A stretch of 64,000 nt of DNA from positions 62,001 through 126,000 of the forward strand of contig NZ_JAGPXL010000011.1 in NCBI RefSeq assembly GCF_018070565.1, read 5' to 3'. A program made the translations under genes and the position numbers. The notes below the pieces were generated by a model, which did not search any database, was not told where the DNA came from, and worked only from the letters and a program-made list of their open reading frames with translations. Positions 19,080-27,298 of the stretch are shown in pieces. This DNA comes from Streptomyces sp. B93 (GTDB taxonomy: Bacteria > Actinomycetota > Actinomycetes > Streptomycetales > Streptomycetaceae). The first letter of the stretch is position 1, and every line of letters starts with the position of its first letter.

Positions 19080-20711
19080 ATGACGGACGCGCAGGCCCTG
19101 GCAGAGACCGGACAGACCGGCCGACCCGGCACCAACCCCCTCGCCCCCGCCCCGGCGGGCACCCGCGGTGCCGCCGACGTGGTCACCCCGGCGCTGGTCG
19201 CCCGGCTCACCAAGGGCGTGCCGGGCTCCGGACGGACCGCCAACCACACACCGTTCACCGGCGAGAAGCTGGCCGATCTGCCCGAGTCCACGCCCGAGGA
19301 CGTCGCGAGCGCCTTCGAGACGGCGCGCGCCGCACAGGCCGTGTGGGCGCAGGTGCCGCTGCGGCAGCGGGCCGCCGTGCTGCTCCGCTTCCACGACCTG
19401 ATCCTCGAACGCCAGGCCGAGGTCCTCGACCTGATCCAGCTGGAGACCGGCAAGGCCCGGCTGCACGCCCACGAGGAGGTGCAGGCCGTCGCCGTCGCCG
19501 CCCGGCACTACGGCCGCCGCGCCGCCGCCTATCTGAAGCCGAAGCGGCACGCCGGTGCCGTGCCCGCGCTGACCCGGGTCACCGAACTGCGCCACCCGCG
19601 TGGCGTCGTAGGACAGATCGCGCCCTGGAACTACCCGCTGGAGCTGTCGGTCGGCGACGCGCTGCCCGCCTTCGTCGCGGGCAACGCGGTGGTGATGAAG
19701 CCGGACACGGAGACCTGTCTGACGGCGCTGTGGGCGCGGGACCTGCTCGTCGAGGCCGGACTGCCCGCCGACGTCTGGCAGGTCGTCATCGGAGACGGCC
19801 CGGTCGTCGGCCCCGAGGTCGTCCGGCACGCCGACTACGTCTCCTTCACCGGCTCCACCCGCACCGGCCGCGAGGTCGCCCAGGGCGCCGCCGCCCGGCT
19901 GGTCGGCGCCTCCCTCGAACTCGGCGGCAAGAACGCCATGCTGGTCCTCGACGACGCGGACCTCGACAAGGCCGCCGCCGGAGCCGTCCGCGCCTGCTTC
20001 TCCTCCGCGGGCCAGCTCTGCATCTCGGTGGAGCGGCTGTACGTCCACGAGTCCGTCGCCGACGCCTTCCTGGAGCGCTTCGCCGCCCGCACCCGGGCGA
20101 TGCGGCTCGGCACCTCCCTGGCCTACGGCGCCGACATGGGATCGCTGGCCGGGGCGGGCCAGTTGGAGACGGTCATCCAGCACGTGGACGAGGCCGTGGC
20201 CCAGGGGGCCACGATCGTCGCGGGCGGCACCGCACGCCCCGACATCGGGCCGTACTTCTACGAGCCGACCATCCTCGACGGGGTCACCGAGTCCATGACC
20301 GTGTGCTCCGACGAGACCTTCGGGCCGGTCGTCTCCGTCTACCGCTTCACGACCGACGACGAGGCCGTGGAACGCGCCAACTCCACGCCGTACGGCCTCA
20401 ACTCCTCGATCTGGACCAAGGACGCCCGCCGGGGCCACGCCCTCGCCGCCCGGCTGCGCACCGGCACCGTCAACCTCAACGAGGGATACGCCTCCGCCTA
20501 CGGCAGCGTCCAGTCCCCGATGGGCGGCATGAAGGACTCCGGGCTCGGCCGCCGCCACGGCGCCGAGGGCATCCTCAAGTACACCGAGGCCCAGACGGTC
20601 GCCCACCAGCGGCTGCTGCCGATGGCTCCCGCGCTCGGCATGGACGACGAGACGTACGCGGCCTTCATGAGCCGCAGCCTGCGCCTGATGAAGGCGTTCC
20701 GCTTCCGCTAA
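19080..20711 (+). CDS. gabD2: Succinate-semialdehyde dehydrogenase, NADP-type
   Basis: This 543-residue aldehyde dehydrogenase oxidises succinate semialdehyde to succinate, feeding the TCA cycle (sucCD is also in this window). It has IAPWNYPL and the general-base Glu280 in LELGGKN. The catalytic Cys314 sits in SSAGQLCISVERLY, a context typical of the NADP+-linked GabD2 group. It carries about 45 extra N-terminal residues. A TACTCT -10-like element ends seven bases before the ATG, so the transcript may be leaderless. The substrate is inferred from family resemblance; other semialdehydes are possible. The next gene lies 38 bp downstream on the same strand. Confidence 0.85.
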   Translation: MTDAQALAETGQTGRPGTNPLAPAPAGTRGAADVVTPALVARLTKGVPGSGRTANHTPFTGEKLADLPESTPEDVASAFETARAAQAVWAQVPLRQRAAVLLRFHDLILERQAEVLDLIQLETGKARLHAHEEVQAVAVAARHYGRRAAAYLKPKRHAGAVPALTRVTELRHPRGVVGQIAPWNYPLELSVGDALPAFVAGNAVVMKPDTETCLTALWARDLLVEAGLPADVWQVVIGDGPVVGPEVVRHADYVSFTGSTRTGREVAQGAAARLVGASLELGGKNAMLVLDDADLDKAAAGAVRACFSSAGQLCISVERLYVHESVADAFLERFAARTRAMRLGTSLAYGADMGSLAGAGQLETVIQHVDEAVAQGATIVAGGTARPDIGPYFYEPTILDGVTESMTVCSDETFGPVVSVYRFTTDDEAVERANSTPYGLNSSIWTKDARRGHALAARLRTGTVNLNEGYASAYGSVQSPMGGMKDSGLGRRHGAEGILKYTEAQTVAHQRLLPMAPALGMDDETYAAFMSRSLRLMKAFRFR

Positions 20712-20749
20712 CCGCGCCCACTCCCGCACGTACTCAACGAGGAGCGACC

Positions 20750-22540
20750 GTGCCCCAGGACACCCATGACCACGACTATGACGTCATCGTCGTCGGCTCA
20801 GGCTTCGGCGGCTCGGTGACCGCGCTGCGCCTGACGGAGAAGGGCTACCGCGTCGGCGTCCTGGAGGCCGGGCGCCGCTTCACCCGCGAGACGCTCCCGA
20901 AGAACTCCTGGGATCTGAGGAACTACCTGTGGGCCCCCAAGCTGGGCATGTACGGCCTCCAGCGCATCCATCTCCTCGGAAATGTCATGGTCCTGGCAGG
21001 CGCGGGCGTGGGCGGCGGCTCCCTCAACTACGCCAACACCCTCTACGTACCGCCCAAGGCGTTCTTCGACGACCCCCAGTGGCGGGACATCACCGACTGG
21101 CAGGACGAGCTGAAGCCGTACTACGACCAGGCCCAGCGCATGCTCGGGGTGCGGCTCAACCCCACCATGACCCCCTCCGACGTCCATCTGAAGGCGGCGG
21201 CGGAACGGATGGGCTGCGGCGACACCTTCCACCTCGCCCCGGTCGGCGTGTTCTACGGCGACGGCAAGGACGCCGACGGAGCGGCCAGGGCCAAGCCGGG
21301 CGAGAAGGTGGCCGACCCGTACTTCGGCGGCGTGGGCCCCGACCGCACCGCCTGCAACGAGTGCGGCGAGTGCATGACCGGCTGCCGCCACGGATCGAAG
21401 AACAACCTCACCGAGAACTACCTCCACCTCGCCGAGAAGGCGGGCGCCGTCATCCACCCCATGACCACGGTCGTCTCCCTCACGGACGACTCCCGCGGCG
21501 GCTACGCCGTCACCACCCTGCCCACCGACAACAGGAGGAAGGGCAAGGGCCGCGTCTACACGGCCCCCCGTGTCGTCCTCGCCGCCGGGACCTACGGCAC
21601 CCAGACCCTGCTGCACCGGATGAAGGCGGGCGGGCAACTGCCGTACATATCCGACCGGCTCGGCGAGCTGACCCGTACCAACTCAGAGGCGCTGGTCGGC
21701 GCGCAGACCAGTGACCGCCGCTACCGCAAGGCCACCGGCCGGCCCAAGGCCGACTTCACCCGCGGCGTCGCCATCACGTCCTCCATCCACCCGGACGCCA
21801 GCACCCACATCGAACCCGTCCGCTACGGCAAGGGCTCCAACTCGATGGGCGGCCTGTCCATCCTCCAGGTGCCGTACGCCGAGGGCTCGTCCCGCGCGCT
21901 GGCCTGGCTGCGCAACGCCGGCCGCCACCCGCTGCTGGTGCTGCGCTCGCTGTCCAACCGACGCTGGTCGGAGCGGACCATCATCGGCCTCGTCATGCAG
22001 TCGCTGGACAACTCCCTGACGACGTACCTCAAGCCGAACGGCGTCGGCAAGGGGCTGCTCACCGCCCGGCAGGGCCACGGCGCCCCCAACCCCAAGCAGA
22101 TCAGGGCCGCCACCGAGGCGGCGTCCGCGATCGCCACCGAGATCAACGGCTTCGCCGGCTCCAACGTCGGCGAACTCATGGGCACCCCGCTCACCGCGCA
22201 CTTCCTCGGCGGCTGCCCCATCGGGGACTCCCCGGAGACCGGGGTCATCGACCCCTACCACCGCCTCTACGGCCACCCCGGCATCTCCGTCGTCGACGGC
22301 GCCGCGGTCTCCGCGAACCTGGGCGTCAACCCGTCCCTCACCATCACCGCGCAGGCCGAGCGCGCGATGTCGTACTGGCCCAACAAGGGCGAGGCCGACC
22401 CGCGCCCCGAACCGGGCGTCGCCTACGAGCGGCTGCGGCCGGTCGAGCCGAAGGCACCGGTCGTCCCGGCGGACGCGTTCGGCGCGCTGCGGCTGCCGGT
22501 GCTTCCGGTACCGGCGGTGCCGCGGAAGAAGGAGAAGTAG
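20750..22540 (+). CDS. GMC-family FAD oxidoreductase, cholesterol-oxidase (ChoD)-like
   Basis: The GTG start at 20750 follows ACGAGGAGCGACC and gives 596 residues. The FAD motif is VVGSGFGGSVTALRL. A ferredoxin-like Cys cluster CNECGECMTGC (Cys202, 205, 208, 212) precedes RHGSKNNLTENYLHLAE, a combination seen in ChoD-type GMC enzymes. The C-terminal GMC signature includes HFLGGCPIG and VVDGAAVSANLGVNPS. There is no signal peptide, so it is likely cytoplasmic. Substrate is unproven: a sterol or another alcohol. The open frame extends far upstream through the previous gene, but that extension is an out-of-frame shadow. It is probably in an operon with the dehydrogenase. Confidence 0.87.
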   Translation: MPQDTHDHDYDVIVVGSGFGGSVTALRLTEKGYRVGVLEAGRRFTRETLPKNSWDLRNYLWAPKLGMYGLQRIHLLGNVMVLAGAGVGGGSLNYANTLYVPPKAFFDDPQWRDITDWQDELKPYYDQAQRMLGVRLNPTMTPSDVHLKAAAERMGCGDTFHLAPVGVFYGDGKDADGAARAKPGEKVADPYFGGVGPDRTACNECGECMTGCRHGSKNNLTENYLHLAEKAGAVIHPMTTVVSLTDDSRGGYAVTTLPTDNRRKGKGRVYTAPRVVLAAGTYGTQTLLHRMKAGGQLPYISDRLGELTRTNSEALVGAQTSDRRYRKATGRPKADFTRGVAITSSIHPDASTHIEPVRYGKGSNSMGGLSILQVPYAEGSSRALAWLRNAGRHPLLVLRSLSNRRWSERTIIGLVMQSLDNSLTTYLKPNGVGKGLLTARQGHGAPNPKQIRAATEAASAIATEINGFAGSNVGELMGTPLTAHFLGGCPIGDSPETGVIDPYHRLYGHPGISVVDGAAVSANLGVNPSLTITAQAERAMSYWPNKGEADPRPEPGVAYERLRPVEPKAPVVPADAFGALRLPVLPVPAVPRKKEK

Positions 22541-22594
22541 GAAGCAGGCAACAGGAGCGGCGGGAAGCACAGAAGGGGAAGCGGGAAGCAAGAA

Positions 22595-22624
22595 GGACCT
22601 GCGCCCCCCTCCGAGCGCAGGTCC
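22595..22624. terminator. Terminator between convergent oxidoreductase and surface-protein genes
   Basis: Arms ggacctgcgc (22595-22604) and gcgcaggtcc (22615-22624) with a ten-base loop lie between the two convergent genes. Confidence 0.7.
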
Positions 22625-22677
22625 CTCTGTCCATGCGTGGTGCCGGCTCAGGGGTGCCGGGCACCCGTCGGCACCGG

Positions 22678-23715
22678 TCAGGCGCCGACCGCCTTGCGCC
22701 GCCGCACCGCGAACACCGCGCCCGCACCGGCGACCACGGCGGCACCGCCGACGAGGCCGATCAGCGGCAGCGCGGAGCTGGAGCCGGTCTCGGCGAGGCT
22801 GCCGGTGGCCTGCACCCGGCCGACCTCGTCGAGGTCGCCCATACCGCCCTGCGGCTTGGAGTCGTTCGGGTTCCCGGCGTCGGAACCGGCGGCCAGGATG
22901 TCGAAGAAGTAGATCCAGCCGTTCGGGTCGTCGGCGATCCAGCAGCCCTCGTCGTCCGAGTACTGCGCGAGGCCACCGGTCAGACCGATGGCGTCCGGCA
23001 CCTTGCCGCTGACGCTGAGGCGCAGCTGGAACGAGGTCGACTTGCCCGCGTCGAGCGAGAAGGCGGGGAACGCCGCGCCCTCACCGGCGGCACCCGCGAG
23101 GGTGTTCCAGGAGCCGGTGGCCTTGTCGAGGACCTGGACGCGGATCTGGCCGGAGTAGTCCGTCTCGTCCTCCCAGCCGATCGCTGCGACACCGATCAGC
23201 GGCACGATGTCCTTGATCTCGTCGTCGCTCTTGTTGGAGACGCTGAAGCCGAACGACGTCCAGCCGCTGCCCGCGACGATCGTCTCCGGCAGCCCGGACA
23301 GGCCGCTGCGCAGGTCGGTGCTCAGGCCCGCCGAGCCCTCGGGGTCGGCGCAGAAGTCGGGCTTCTCCGTACCGGGCGACTCCGAGGCGCTCGCGGTGGG
23401 AGAGGCGGTGTCGGTGGCCGACTCCGTCGGGCTGGCGGTCACCGACTGGGACGCGGAGTCGGAGGGAGTGGGGGCGGCAGAATCCGACTCGGTCTCGTCC
23501 GGGGACTGCGACGTCGAGGTGTCCGGGGCGGACTCGGTGGTGGACGGCGGGGCGGAGTCGGAGGCGTCGTCGGACGGGGACTCCGTGACCGACACGCTCG
23601 CGGTCGGGGTCGAGGACGACTCGCCGTCCGCGTACGCCGCCGGTGCCGAGAGCAGCGCCATCGGGGCTATCGCGGCCGTGGCGGCCGCCACGGCGATGGC
23701 ACGGCGAAGCTTCAT
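22678..23715 (-). CDS. Secreted LAETG-anchored cell-surface protein
   Basis: This 345-residue protein has a signal peptide (MKLRRAIAVAAATAA to AAYADG) and a long Ser/Thr/Pro/Asp linker (about 30-115). A compact domain of about 170 residues with two Cys residues follows (PDFCADPEG ... GCWIADDPN). The C-terminus is a sortase sorting signal: LAETG, a hydrophobic stretch and RRRK. LAxTG is the motif of class E sortases in Streptomyces, so it should be covalently linked to peptidoglycan. No sortase gene is nearby. GAGG lies six to seven bases before the ATG. The role of the globular domain is not recognised. Confidence 0.88.
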   Translation of the reverse strand: MKLRRAIAVAAATAAIAPMALLSAPAAYADGESSSTPTASVSVTESPSDDASDSAPPSTTESAPDTSTSQSPDETESDSAAPTPSDSASQSVTASPTESATDTASPTASASESPGTEKPDFCADPEGSAGLSTDLRSGLSGLPETIVAGSGWTSFGFSVSNKSDDEIKDIVPLIGVAAIGWEDETDYSGQIRVQVLDKATGSWNTLAGAAGEGAAFPAFSLDAGKSTSFQLRLSVSGKVPDAIGLTGGLAQYSDDEGCWIADDPNGWIYFFDILAAGSDAGNPNDSKPQGGMGDLDEVGRVQATGSLAETGSSSALPLIGLVGGAAVVAGAGAVFAVRRRKAVGA

Positions 23716-23816
23716 GAAGACCTCGATCGGGATGTTGGTGTGGCCCTTGGTTCAGCAGGTTTGATCCGCGACGTGCGGTAATGGTTGTCCCGGGATTCAC
23801 AGAATTCTCATGTGGC

Positions 23817-23831
23817 TTGCGTCACACGCAA
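23817..23831. promoter_or_regulatory. Perfect 6-3-6 palindrome upstream of the surface-protein gene
   Basis: TTGCGT-CAC-ACGCAA is a perfect dyad about 100 bp before the surface-protein ATG. This is consistent with an operator for a dimeric regulator; the regulator is unknown. Confidence 0.4.
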
Positions 23832-23871
23832 AAGCCCTGCGGGGGATCGTCCTCCGCTTCCGCGGCACAGC

Positions 23872-23906
23872 GAAGGGCCCCGCGGTGCTCGGCCGCGGGG
23901 CCCTTC
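23872..23906. terminator. Strong 14-bp stem hairpin
   Basis: Arms gaagggccccgcgg and ccgcggggcccttc are perfectly complementary around a seven-base loop. It would end minus-strand transcription coming from chorismate mutase before the surface-protein promoter. Confidence 0.7.
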
Positions 23907-24291
23907 TCCGTCGGCACCGGCGTCAGGGCTCGCCGGTGCGCGGGAGCGGCGCCGGGGGGTCGCGCCGCTGGTCTCGGTTGTCCTGGGCGGATCGCCGGGC
24001 TGCCCGGCCGCCGTGTCGTCGGCTTCCGCCGGCCGGCCCCGGGCGTCCCCGGAGCCGACCGTTCTCTTGGGTGACCGGGCTGCTGTCCCCTGCCGTCCGG
24101 TCACTTCCTGGAGCGAGGTCCCACGGCGCACGGCACGAGCCGTACGCCTCATCGCTCCAGCGAGCCACGCGTGGTTCTCTTCGGGCCCGCCCCTGGCTGG
24201 CACGGACACCGGGAACAACGAAGCCGCAAGGAGCGCGTCACGCGCCGTACGGGTGAGAGGGGATGCGTACGTCTGTGCCCGGAACGCGGAT

Positions 24292-24361
24292 TCAGGCCGG
24301 GAGGGGGCTCAGGCCGGGAGGGGGCTCAGGCCGGGGAAGGGGGTCAGGCCGGGGAAGGGGG
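24292..24361. repeat. Four tandem 17/18-bp repeats abutting the chorismate mutase stop codon
   Basis: Two copies of a 17-bp unit (tcaggccgggagggggc) are followed by two copies of an 18-bp variant (tcaggccggggaaggggg). The array ends exactly where the stop codon of the minus-strand chorismate mutase begins. Each unit also begins with tca, so the stop triplet looks like part of the repeat. Confidence 0.85.
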
Positions 24362-24652
24362 TCAGATCCTGCCCCGGCACAGTTCGAGGAGCGTCATCGC
24401 CAGGGCCGTGCCGGGCTTGCCGAGCGCCTCGCGGTAGTGGGCGAGGACCTCCATCTCGCGGGAGAGGTTCACCCGACGGCCGCCGGAGGAGATCCGGGCG
24501 TCCTGGATGACGGCGGAGACCGCCATCCGTTCCTGGATCAGACCGATGATCCGGTCGTCGAGCGCGTCGATGCGCTCCCGGGCGCCGGTGATCACATCGG
24601 CGGCGTCGGCCGTGCGGGCGCCGGTGATGTCGAGGTCGGTCGGGGTGGTCAT
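24362..24652 (-). CDS. aroQ: Chorismate mutase, AroQ class
   Basis: This 96-residue all-helical protein converts chorismate to prephenate, the branch point to Phe and Tyr. It has the AroQ pattern: GARERIDALDDRIIGLIQERMAVS (shown in part), an Arg-rich second helix (SGGRRVNLSREMEVLAHYREAL) and LLELCRGRI. It is a stand-alone cytoplasmic type with no signal peptide and no fused prephenate dehydratase or DAHP synthase. GGGCTCCTCGGGGGAGG reads as GGAGCC before ATG on the coding strand. A hairpin and a short leader ORF lie upstream, suggesting attenuation. Identity is clear from the motif pattern despite the small size. Confidence 0.88.
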   Translation of the reverse strand: MTTPTDLDITGARTADAADVITGARERIDALDDRIIGLIQERMAVSAVIQDARISSGGRRVNLSREMEVLAHYREALGKPGTALAMTLLELCRGRI

Positions 24653-24700
24653 GAGGGCTCCTCGGGGGAGGGGCCCCGGACCGGCACGGCCCGGAGAACG

Positions 24701-24737
24701 CCAGGCGCCCCGGACCTTGTTGGCCCGGGGCGCCTGG
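24701..24737 (-). terminator. Possible attenuator hairpin in the chorismate mutase leader
   Basis: Thirteen-base perfect arms (ccaggcgccccgg / ccggggcgcctgg) with an 11-base loop lie 48 bp upstream of the chorismate mutase ATG and 19 bp after the stop of a short leader ORF. This is the usual layout of a transcription attenuator. There is no U-tract. Confidence 0.55.
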
Positions 24738-24756
24738 TGAGTGGCTTGTCAGTTGC

Positions 24757-24828
24757 TCAAGCAGCACGTCCATGGCAGCCGGCGGGCCGGTTGCCATAGG
24801 TAAAGACGGAGGTCTGGTGCGTGAGCAT
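24757..24828 (-). CDS. Candidate 23-residue leader peptide upstream of chorismate mutase
   Basis: The short frame MLTHQTSVFTYGNRPAG... ends 19 bases before the hairpin. Its single Phe and Tyr use TTT and TAT, both rare in this genome, which fits a leader that senses aromatic aminoacyl-tRNA. A promoter-like TTGGAC-N17-CATACT ends six bases before the ATG, so the message would be leaderless. There are no runs of aromatic codons, which weakens the case. It is too short for codon-usage statistics. Confidence 0.45.
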   Translation of the reverse strand: MLTHQTSVFTYGNRPAGCHGRAA

Positions 24829-24834
24829 GAGCCA

Positions 24835-24863
24835 AGTATGCCGCGCCCCGCGGGGACGTCCAA
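24835..24863 (-). promoter_or_regulatory. Promoter candidate for the chorismate mutase leader
   Basis: On the minus strand, TTGGAC and CATACT are separated by 17 bases; the -10 ends six bases before the leader ATG, placing the transcription start at or next to that ATG. Confidence 0.5.
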
Positions 24864-24884
24864 GCCGGTTCGCATCCTGAGACG

Positions 24885-25048
24885 GGGGCCGCCGGGCCCG
24901 TTGATCCGTGGTCCTGGGCGGGGCCGCCGGGCCGGTTGATCCGTGGTCCTGGGCGGGGGCACCGGCGGCTGACCCGTGGACCTGGGACGCCGGTCACCGG
25001 CGGCTGACCCGTGGACCTGAGACAGGGGTCACCGGCGGCTGTTCCCGG
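24885..25048. repeat. Tandem array of about 4.5 imperfect 35-bp repeats
   Basis: Units begin at 24885, 24920, 24955 and 24989, with a partial unit from 25024. Each has GCC/CACCGGCGGC or GCCGCCGGGC followed by TGAyCCGTGGwCCTG. Copies 1 and 2 are nearly identical, copies 3 and 4 form a second subtype. It lies between the chorismate mutase promoter and the guaA promoter and is non-coding. Confidence 0.85.
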
Positions 25049-25076
25049 AAGCGGGGAGCCAGCTGTGGCCGCCCCG

Positions 25077-25082
25077 TAGAAT
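25077..25082 (+). promoter_or_regulatory. -10 element of the guaA promoter
   Basis: TAGAAT is an excellent vegetative -10 located 39 bp before the guaA start. The -35 is not recognisable. Confidence 0.45.
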
Positions 25083-25121
25083 CGGTGGCACAGCCCTTTT
25101 CAAGCCGCCGGAAGGCAACCC

Positions 25122-26699
25122 GTGTCACCAGCGACCCCCGCCGCCGCCCCCGACACCGTCCTGGTCGTCGACTTCGGCGCGCAGTACGCCCAGCTCATCG
25201 CCCGACGCGTCCGCGAGGCGCGGGTCTACAGCGAGATCGTGCCGAGCACCATGCCGGTGGCGGAGATGCTCGCCAAGAACCCGGCGGCGATCATCCTCTC
25301 CGGCGGCCCCTCGTCGGTGTACGCGGAGAGCGCCCCGCGCCTGGACCGCGAGATCTTCGAGTCCGGCGTCCCCGTCTTCGGCATGTGCTACGGCTTCCAG
25401 CTGATGGCCCAGACCCTCGGCGGCACCGTCGACAACACCGGCGCCCGCGAGTACGGCCGTACGCCGCTGCACGTCTCCAAGGCGTCGTCCACCCTCTTCG
25501 AGGGCACCCCGGACGAGCAGTCCGTGTGGATGTCCCACGGCGACGCCTGCTCCGCCGCCCCCGAGGGCTTCACCGTCACCGCGTCCACGGACGTCGTCCC
25601 GGTCGCCGCCTTCGAGAACGACACCCAGAAGCTGTACGGCGTCCAGTACCACCCCGAGGTCATGCACTCCACGCATGGCCAGCAGGTGCTGGAGCACTTC
25701 CTGTACCGCGGCGCGGGCCTCAAGCCCAACTGGACCACCGGCAACGTCATCGACGAGCAGGTCGAGGCGATCCGCGCCCAGGTCGGCGACAAGCGGGCGA
25801 TCTGCGGACTGTCCGGCGGTGTGGACTCCGCGGTCGCCGCCGCCCTCGTCCAGAAGGCCATCGGCTCCCAGCTGACCTGCGTGTACGTCGACCACGGCCT
25901 GATGCGCAAGGGCGAGACCGAGCAGGTCGAGAAGGACTTCGTGGCCGCGACCGGCGTACAGCTGAAGGTCGTGGACGCCGAGGAGCGGTTCCTGAAGGCG
26001 CTGGCCGGGGTCAGTGACCCCGAGGAGAAGCGGAAGATCATCGGCCGGGAGTTCATCCGCGTCTTCGAGCAGGCGCAGGCCGAGATCATCGCCGACGAGG
26101 GCCCGGCGGTCGAGTTCCTCGTCCAGGGCACGCTCTACCCGGACGTCGTCGAGTCCGGCGGCGGCACCGGCACCGCCAACATCAAGTCCCACCACAACGT
26201 CGGCGGACTCCCCGAGGACCTGGAGTTCCAGCTGATCGAACCGCTGCGCAAGCTGTTCAAGGACGAGGTCCGCATGGTCGGCCAGGAGCTGGGCCTGCCC
26301 GACGAGATCGTCCAGCGCCAGCCGTTCCCGGGGCCGGGCCTGGGCATCCGTATCGTCGGCGAGGTCACCAAGGAGCGGCTCGACCTGCTCCGCGAGGCCG
26401 ACGCCATCGCCCGCGAGGAACTGACCGCGGCCGGGCTCGACCGGGACATCTGGCAGTGCCCGGTGGTACTGCTCGCCGACGTCCGCAGTGTTGGCGTCCA
26501 GGGCGACGGCCGCACCTACGGCCACCCGATCGTGCTGCGCCCGGTCTCCTCCGAGGACGCCATGACCGCCGACTGGTCCCGGCTGCCGTACGACGTCCTC
26601 GCGAAGATCTCCACCCGGATCACCAACGAGGTCAAGGACGTCAACCGCGTCGTCCTCGACGTCACCAGCAAGCCGCCGGGGACGATCGAGTGGGAGTAG
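25122..26699 (+). CDS. guaA: GMP synthase (glutamine-hydrolysing)
   Basis: This 525-residue enzyme converts XMP, ATP and glutamine to GMP. The N-terminal class I amidotransferase domain contains the nucleophile Cys89 (GMCYGFQ) and the His/Glu pair in QYHPEV. The ATP-pyrophosphatase domain has the P-loop [10 protein letters not shown], and the C-terminal dimerisation domain ends in the family-typical [10 protein letters not shown]. Length is normal. The GTG start follows GGAAGG. The gene completes the GMP branch begun by guaB earlier in the window. Confidence 0.97.
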   Translation: MSPATPAAAPDTVLVVDFGAQYAQLIARRVREARVYSEIVPSTMPVAEMLAKNPAAIILSGGPSSVYAESAPRLDREIFESGVPVFGMCYGFQLMAQTLGGTVDNTGAREYGRTPLHVSKASSTLFEGTPDEQSVWMSHGDACSAAPEGFTVTASTDVVPVAAFENDTQKLYGVQYHPEVMHSTHGQQVLEHFLYRGAGLKPNWTTGNVIDEQVEAIRAQVGDKRAICGLSGGVDSAVAAALVQKAIGSQLTCVYVDHGLMRKGETEQVEKDFVAATGVQLKVVDAEERFLKALAGVSDPEEKRKIIGREFIRVFEQAQAEIIADEGPAVEFLVQGTLYPDVVESGGGTGTANIKSHHNVGGLPEDLEFQLIEPLRKLFKDEVRMVGQELGLPDEIVQRQPFPGPGLGIRIVGEVTKERLDLLREADAIAREELTAAGLDRDIWQCPVVLLADVRSVGVQGDGRTYGHPIVLRPVSSEDAMTADWSRLPYDVLAKISTRITNEVKDVNRVVLDVTSKPPGTIEWE

Positions 26700-26702
26700 T
26701 CC

Positions 26703-27176
26703 CTACGTGCGCCTGAGGGTGCGTAGGGCGCGGTCGGGCCGCCAGGCCTGCACGACCAGGTACTTGTCGTCCTCGACATAGGTCCGCACGGCCTCCGTCA
26801 GCTCGACGCGGAAGAGGTGGAACGGCTCCGGCGGTTCCACCTCTTCGCCGTACCCGGCCTTCTCCCGCGGATCCGTCACCTCCACCGCCCGCCCGGCGAT
26901 CCGTACGTCCCCGCCGCCCATGCCGGTGCCCTCGCCCGGGTTGGCCTGGAGCGCGAAGCGCCCGTCGCGGCGCAGGTCCAGCGCCTTCAGCGAGTCGGGC
27001 ATCATGCCGAGCCACAGCTCGCCGTGGAGGAAGCGCACCTCCAGGCCCGTTGTGCGCGGGGAGCCGTCCTTGCGCAGGGTCGCCAGGACATGGTGCGTGT
27101 ACGCGCCGAAGCGCTCCTCTACCGTGCGGGCCAGCTCGGGTTCGGCCGCGGCGAACGCCGCCCAGTTCGTAGCCAT
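26703..27176 (-). CDS. Pyridoxamine 5'-phosphate oxidase-fold (F420/FMN-binding split-barrel) protein
   Basis: The 157-residue product MATNWAAFAAAEPELA... has the small split-barrel pattern of PNPOx-like proteins: a first strand with HHVLATLRKDGSPRTTGLEVRF, then ELWLGMMPDSLKALDLRRDGRFALQ, and GGGDVRIAGRAVEV. These proteins bind FMN, F420 or heme and usually reduce small molecules; the cofactor cannot be read from sequence alone. I chose the ATG at 27176 because upstream in-frame sequence is Arg-rich and unlike a protein. It converges with guaA, stopping four bases after the guaA stop codon. Confidence 0.8.
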   Translation of the reverse strand: MATNWAAFAAAEPELARTVEERFGAYTHHVLATLRKDGSPRTTGLEVRFLHGELWLGMMPDSLKALDLRRDGRFALQANPGEGTGMGGGDVRIAGRAVEVTDPREKAGYGEEVEPPEPFHLFRVELTEAVRTYVEDDKYLVVQAWRPDRALRTLRRT

Positions 27177-27298
27177 GGCAGCAGTGTCCCGCCGATACCG
27201 GACATCCCCTGTCACGTATCGGGTACCCGTGTCGCGGACGCGCGCCAAAGCCCGCGTTGCCCTGTCATCCTCGGCTGACCGACGGTACCTTCCCGCCC

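Larger units (their letters stand above)
23716..24291. other. Gene-poor stretch of about 570 bp
   Basis: No convincing protein gene is visible between the surface-protein start and the tandem repeat after the chorismate mutase gene. Frames that are open on either strand cross the strong hairpin at 23872-23906, lack ribosome-binding sites and encode Arg/Gly/Pro-rich strings. The stretch holds a perfect TTGCGT-N3-ACGCAA palindrome (23817-23831), that terminator, and about 385 bp (23907-24291) in which I see nothing definite. A small RNA cannot be excluded. Confidence 0.5.

Noticed and set aside
18746..20749. Possible 1264-residue protein extending the GMC oxidoreductase upstream
   Set aside because: The extension is Arg-rich and runs out of frame through the aldehyde dehydrogenase; GTG 20750 with a good ribosome-binding site gives a normal-length enzyme.
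23785..24256. Protein genes on either strand in the 23.8-24.3 kb gap
   Set aside because: The frames cross a strong hairpin terminator, have no ribosome-binding sites and encode Arg/Gly/Pro strings.
24885..25048. CRISPR array
   Set aside because: The repeats are directly adjacent with no unique spacers, and there are no cas genes.
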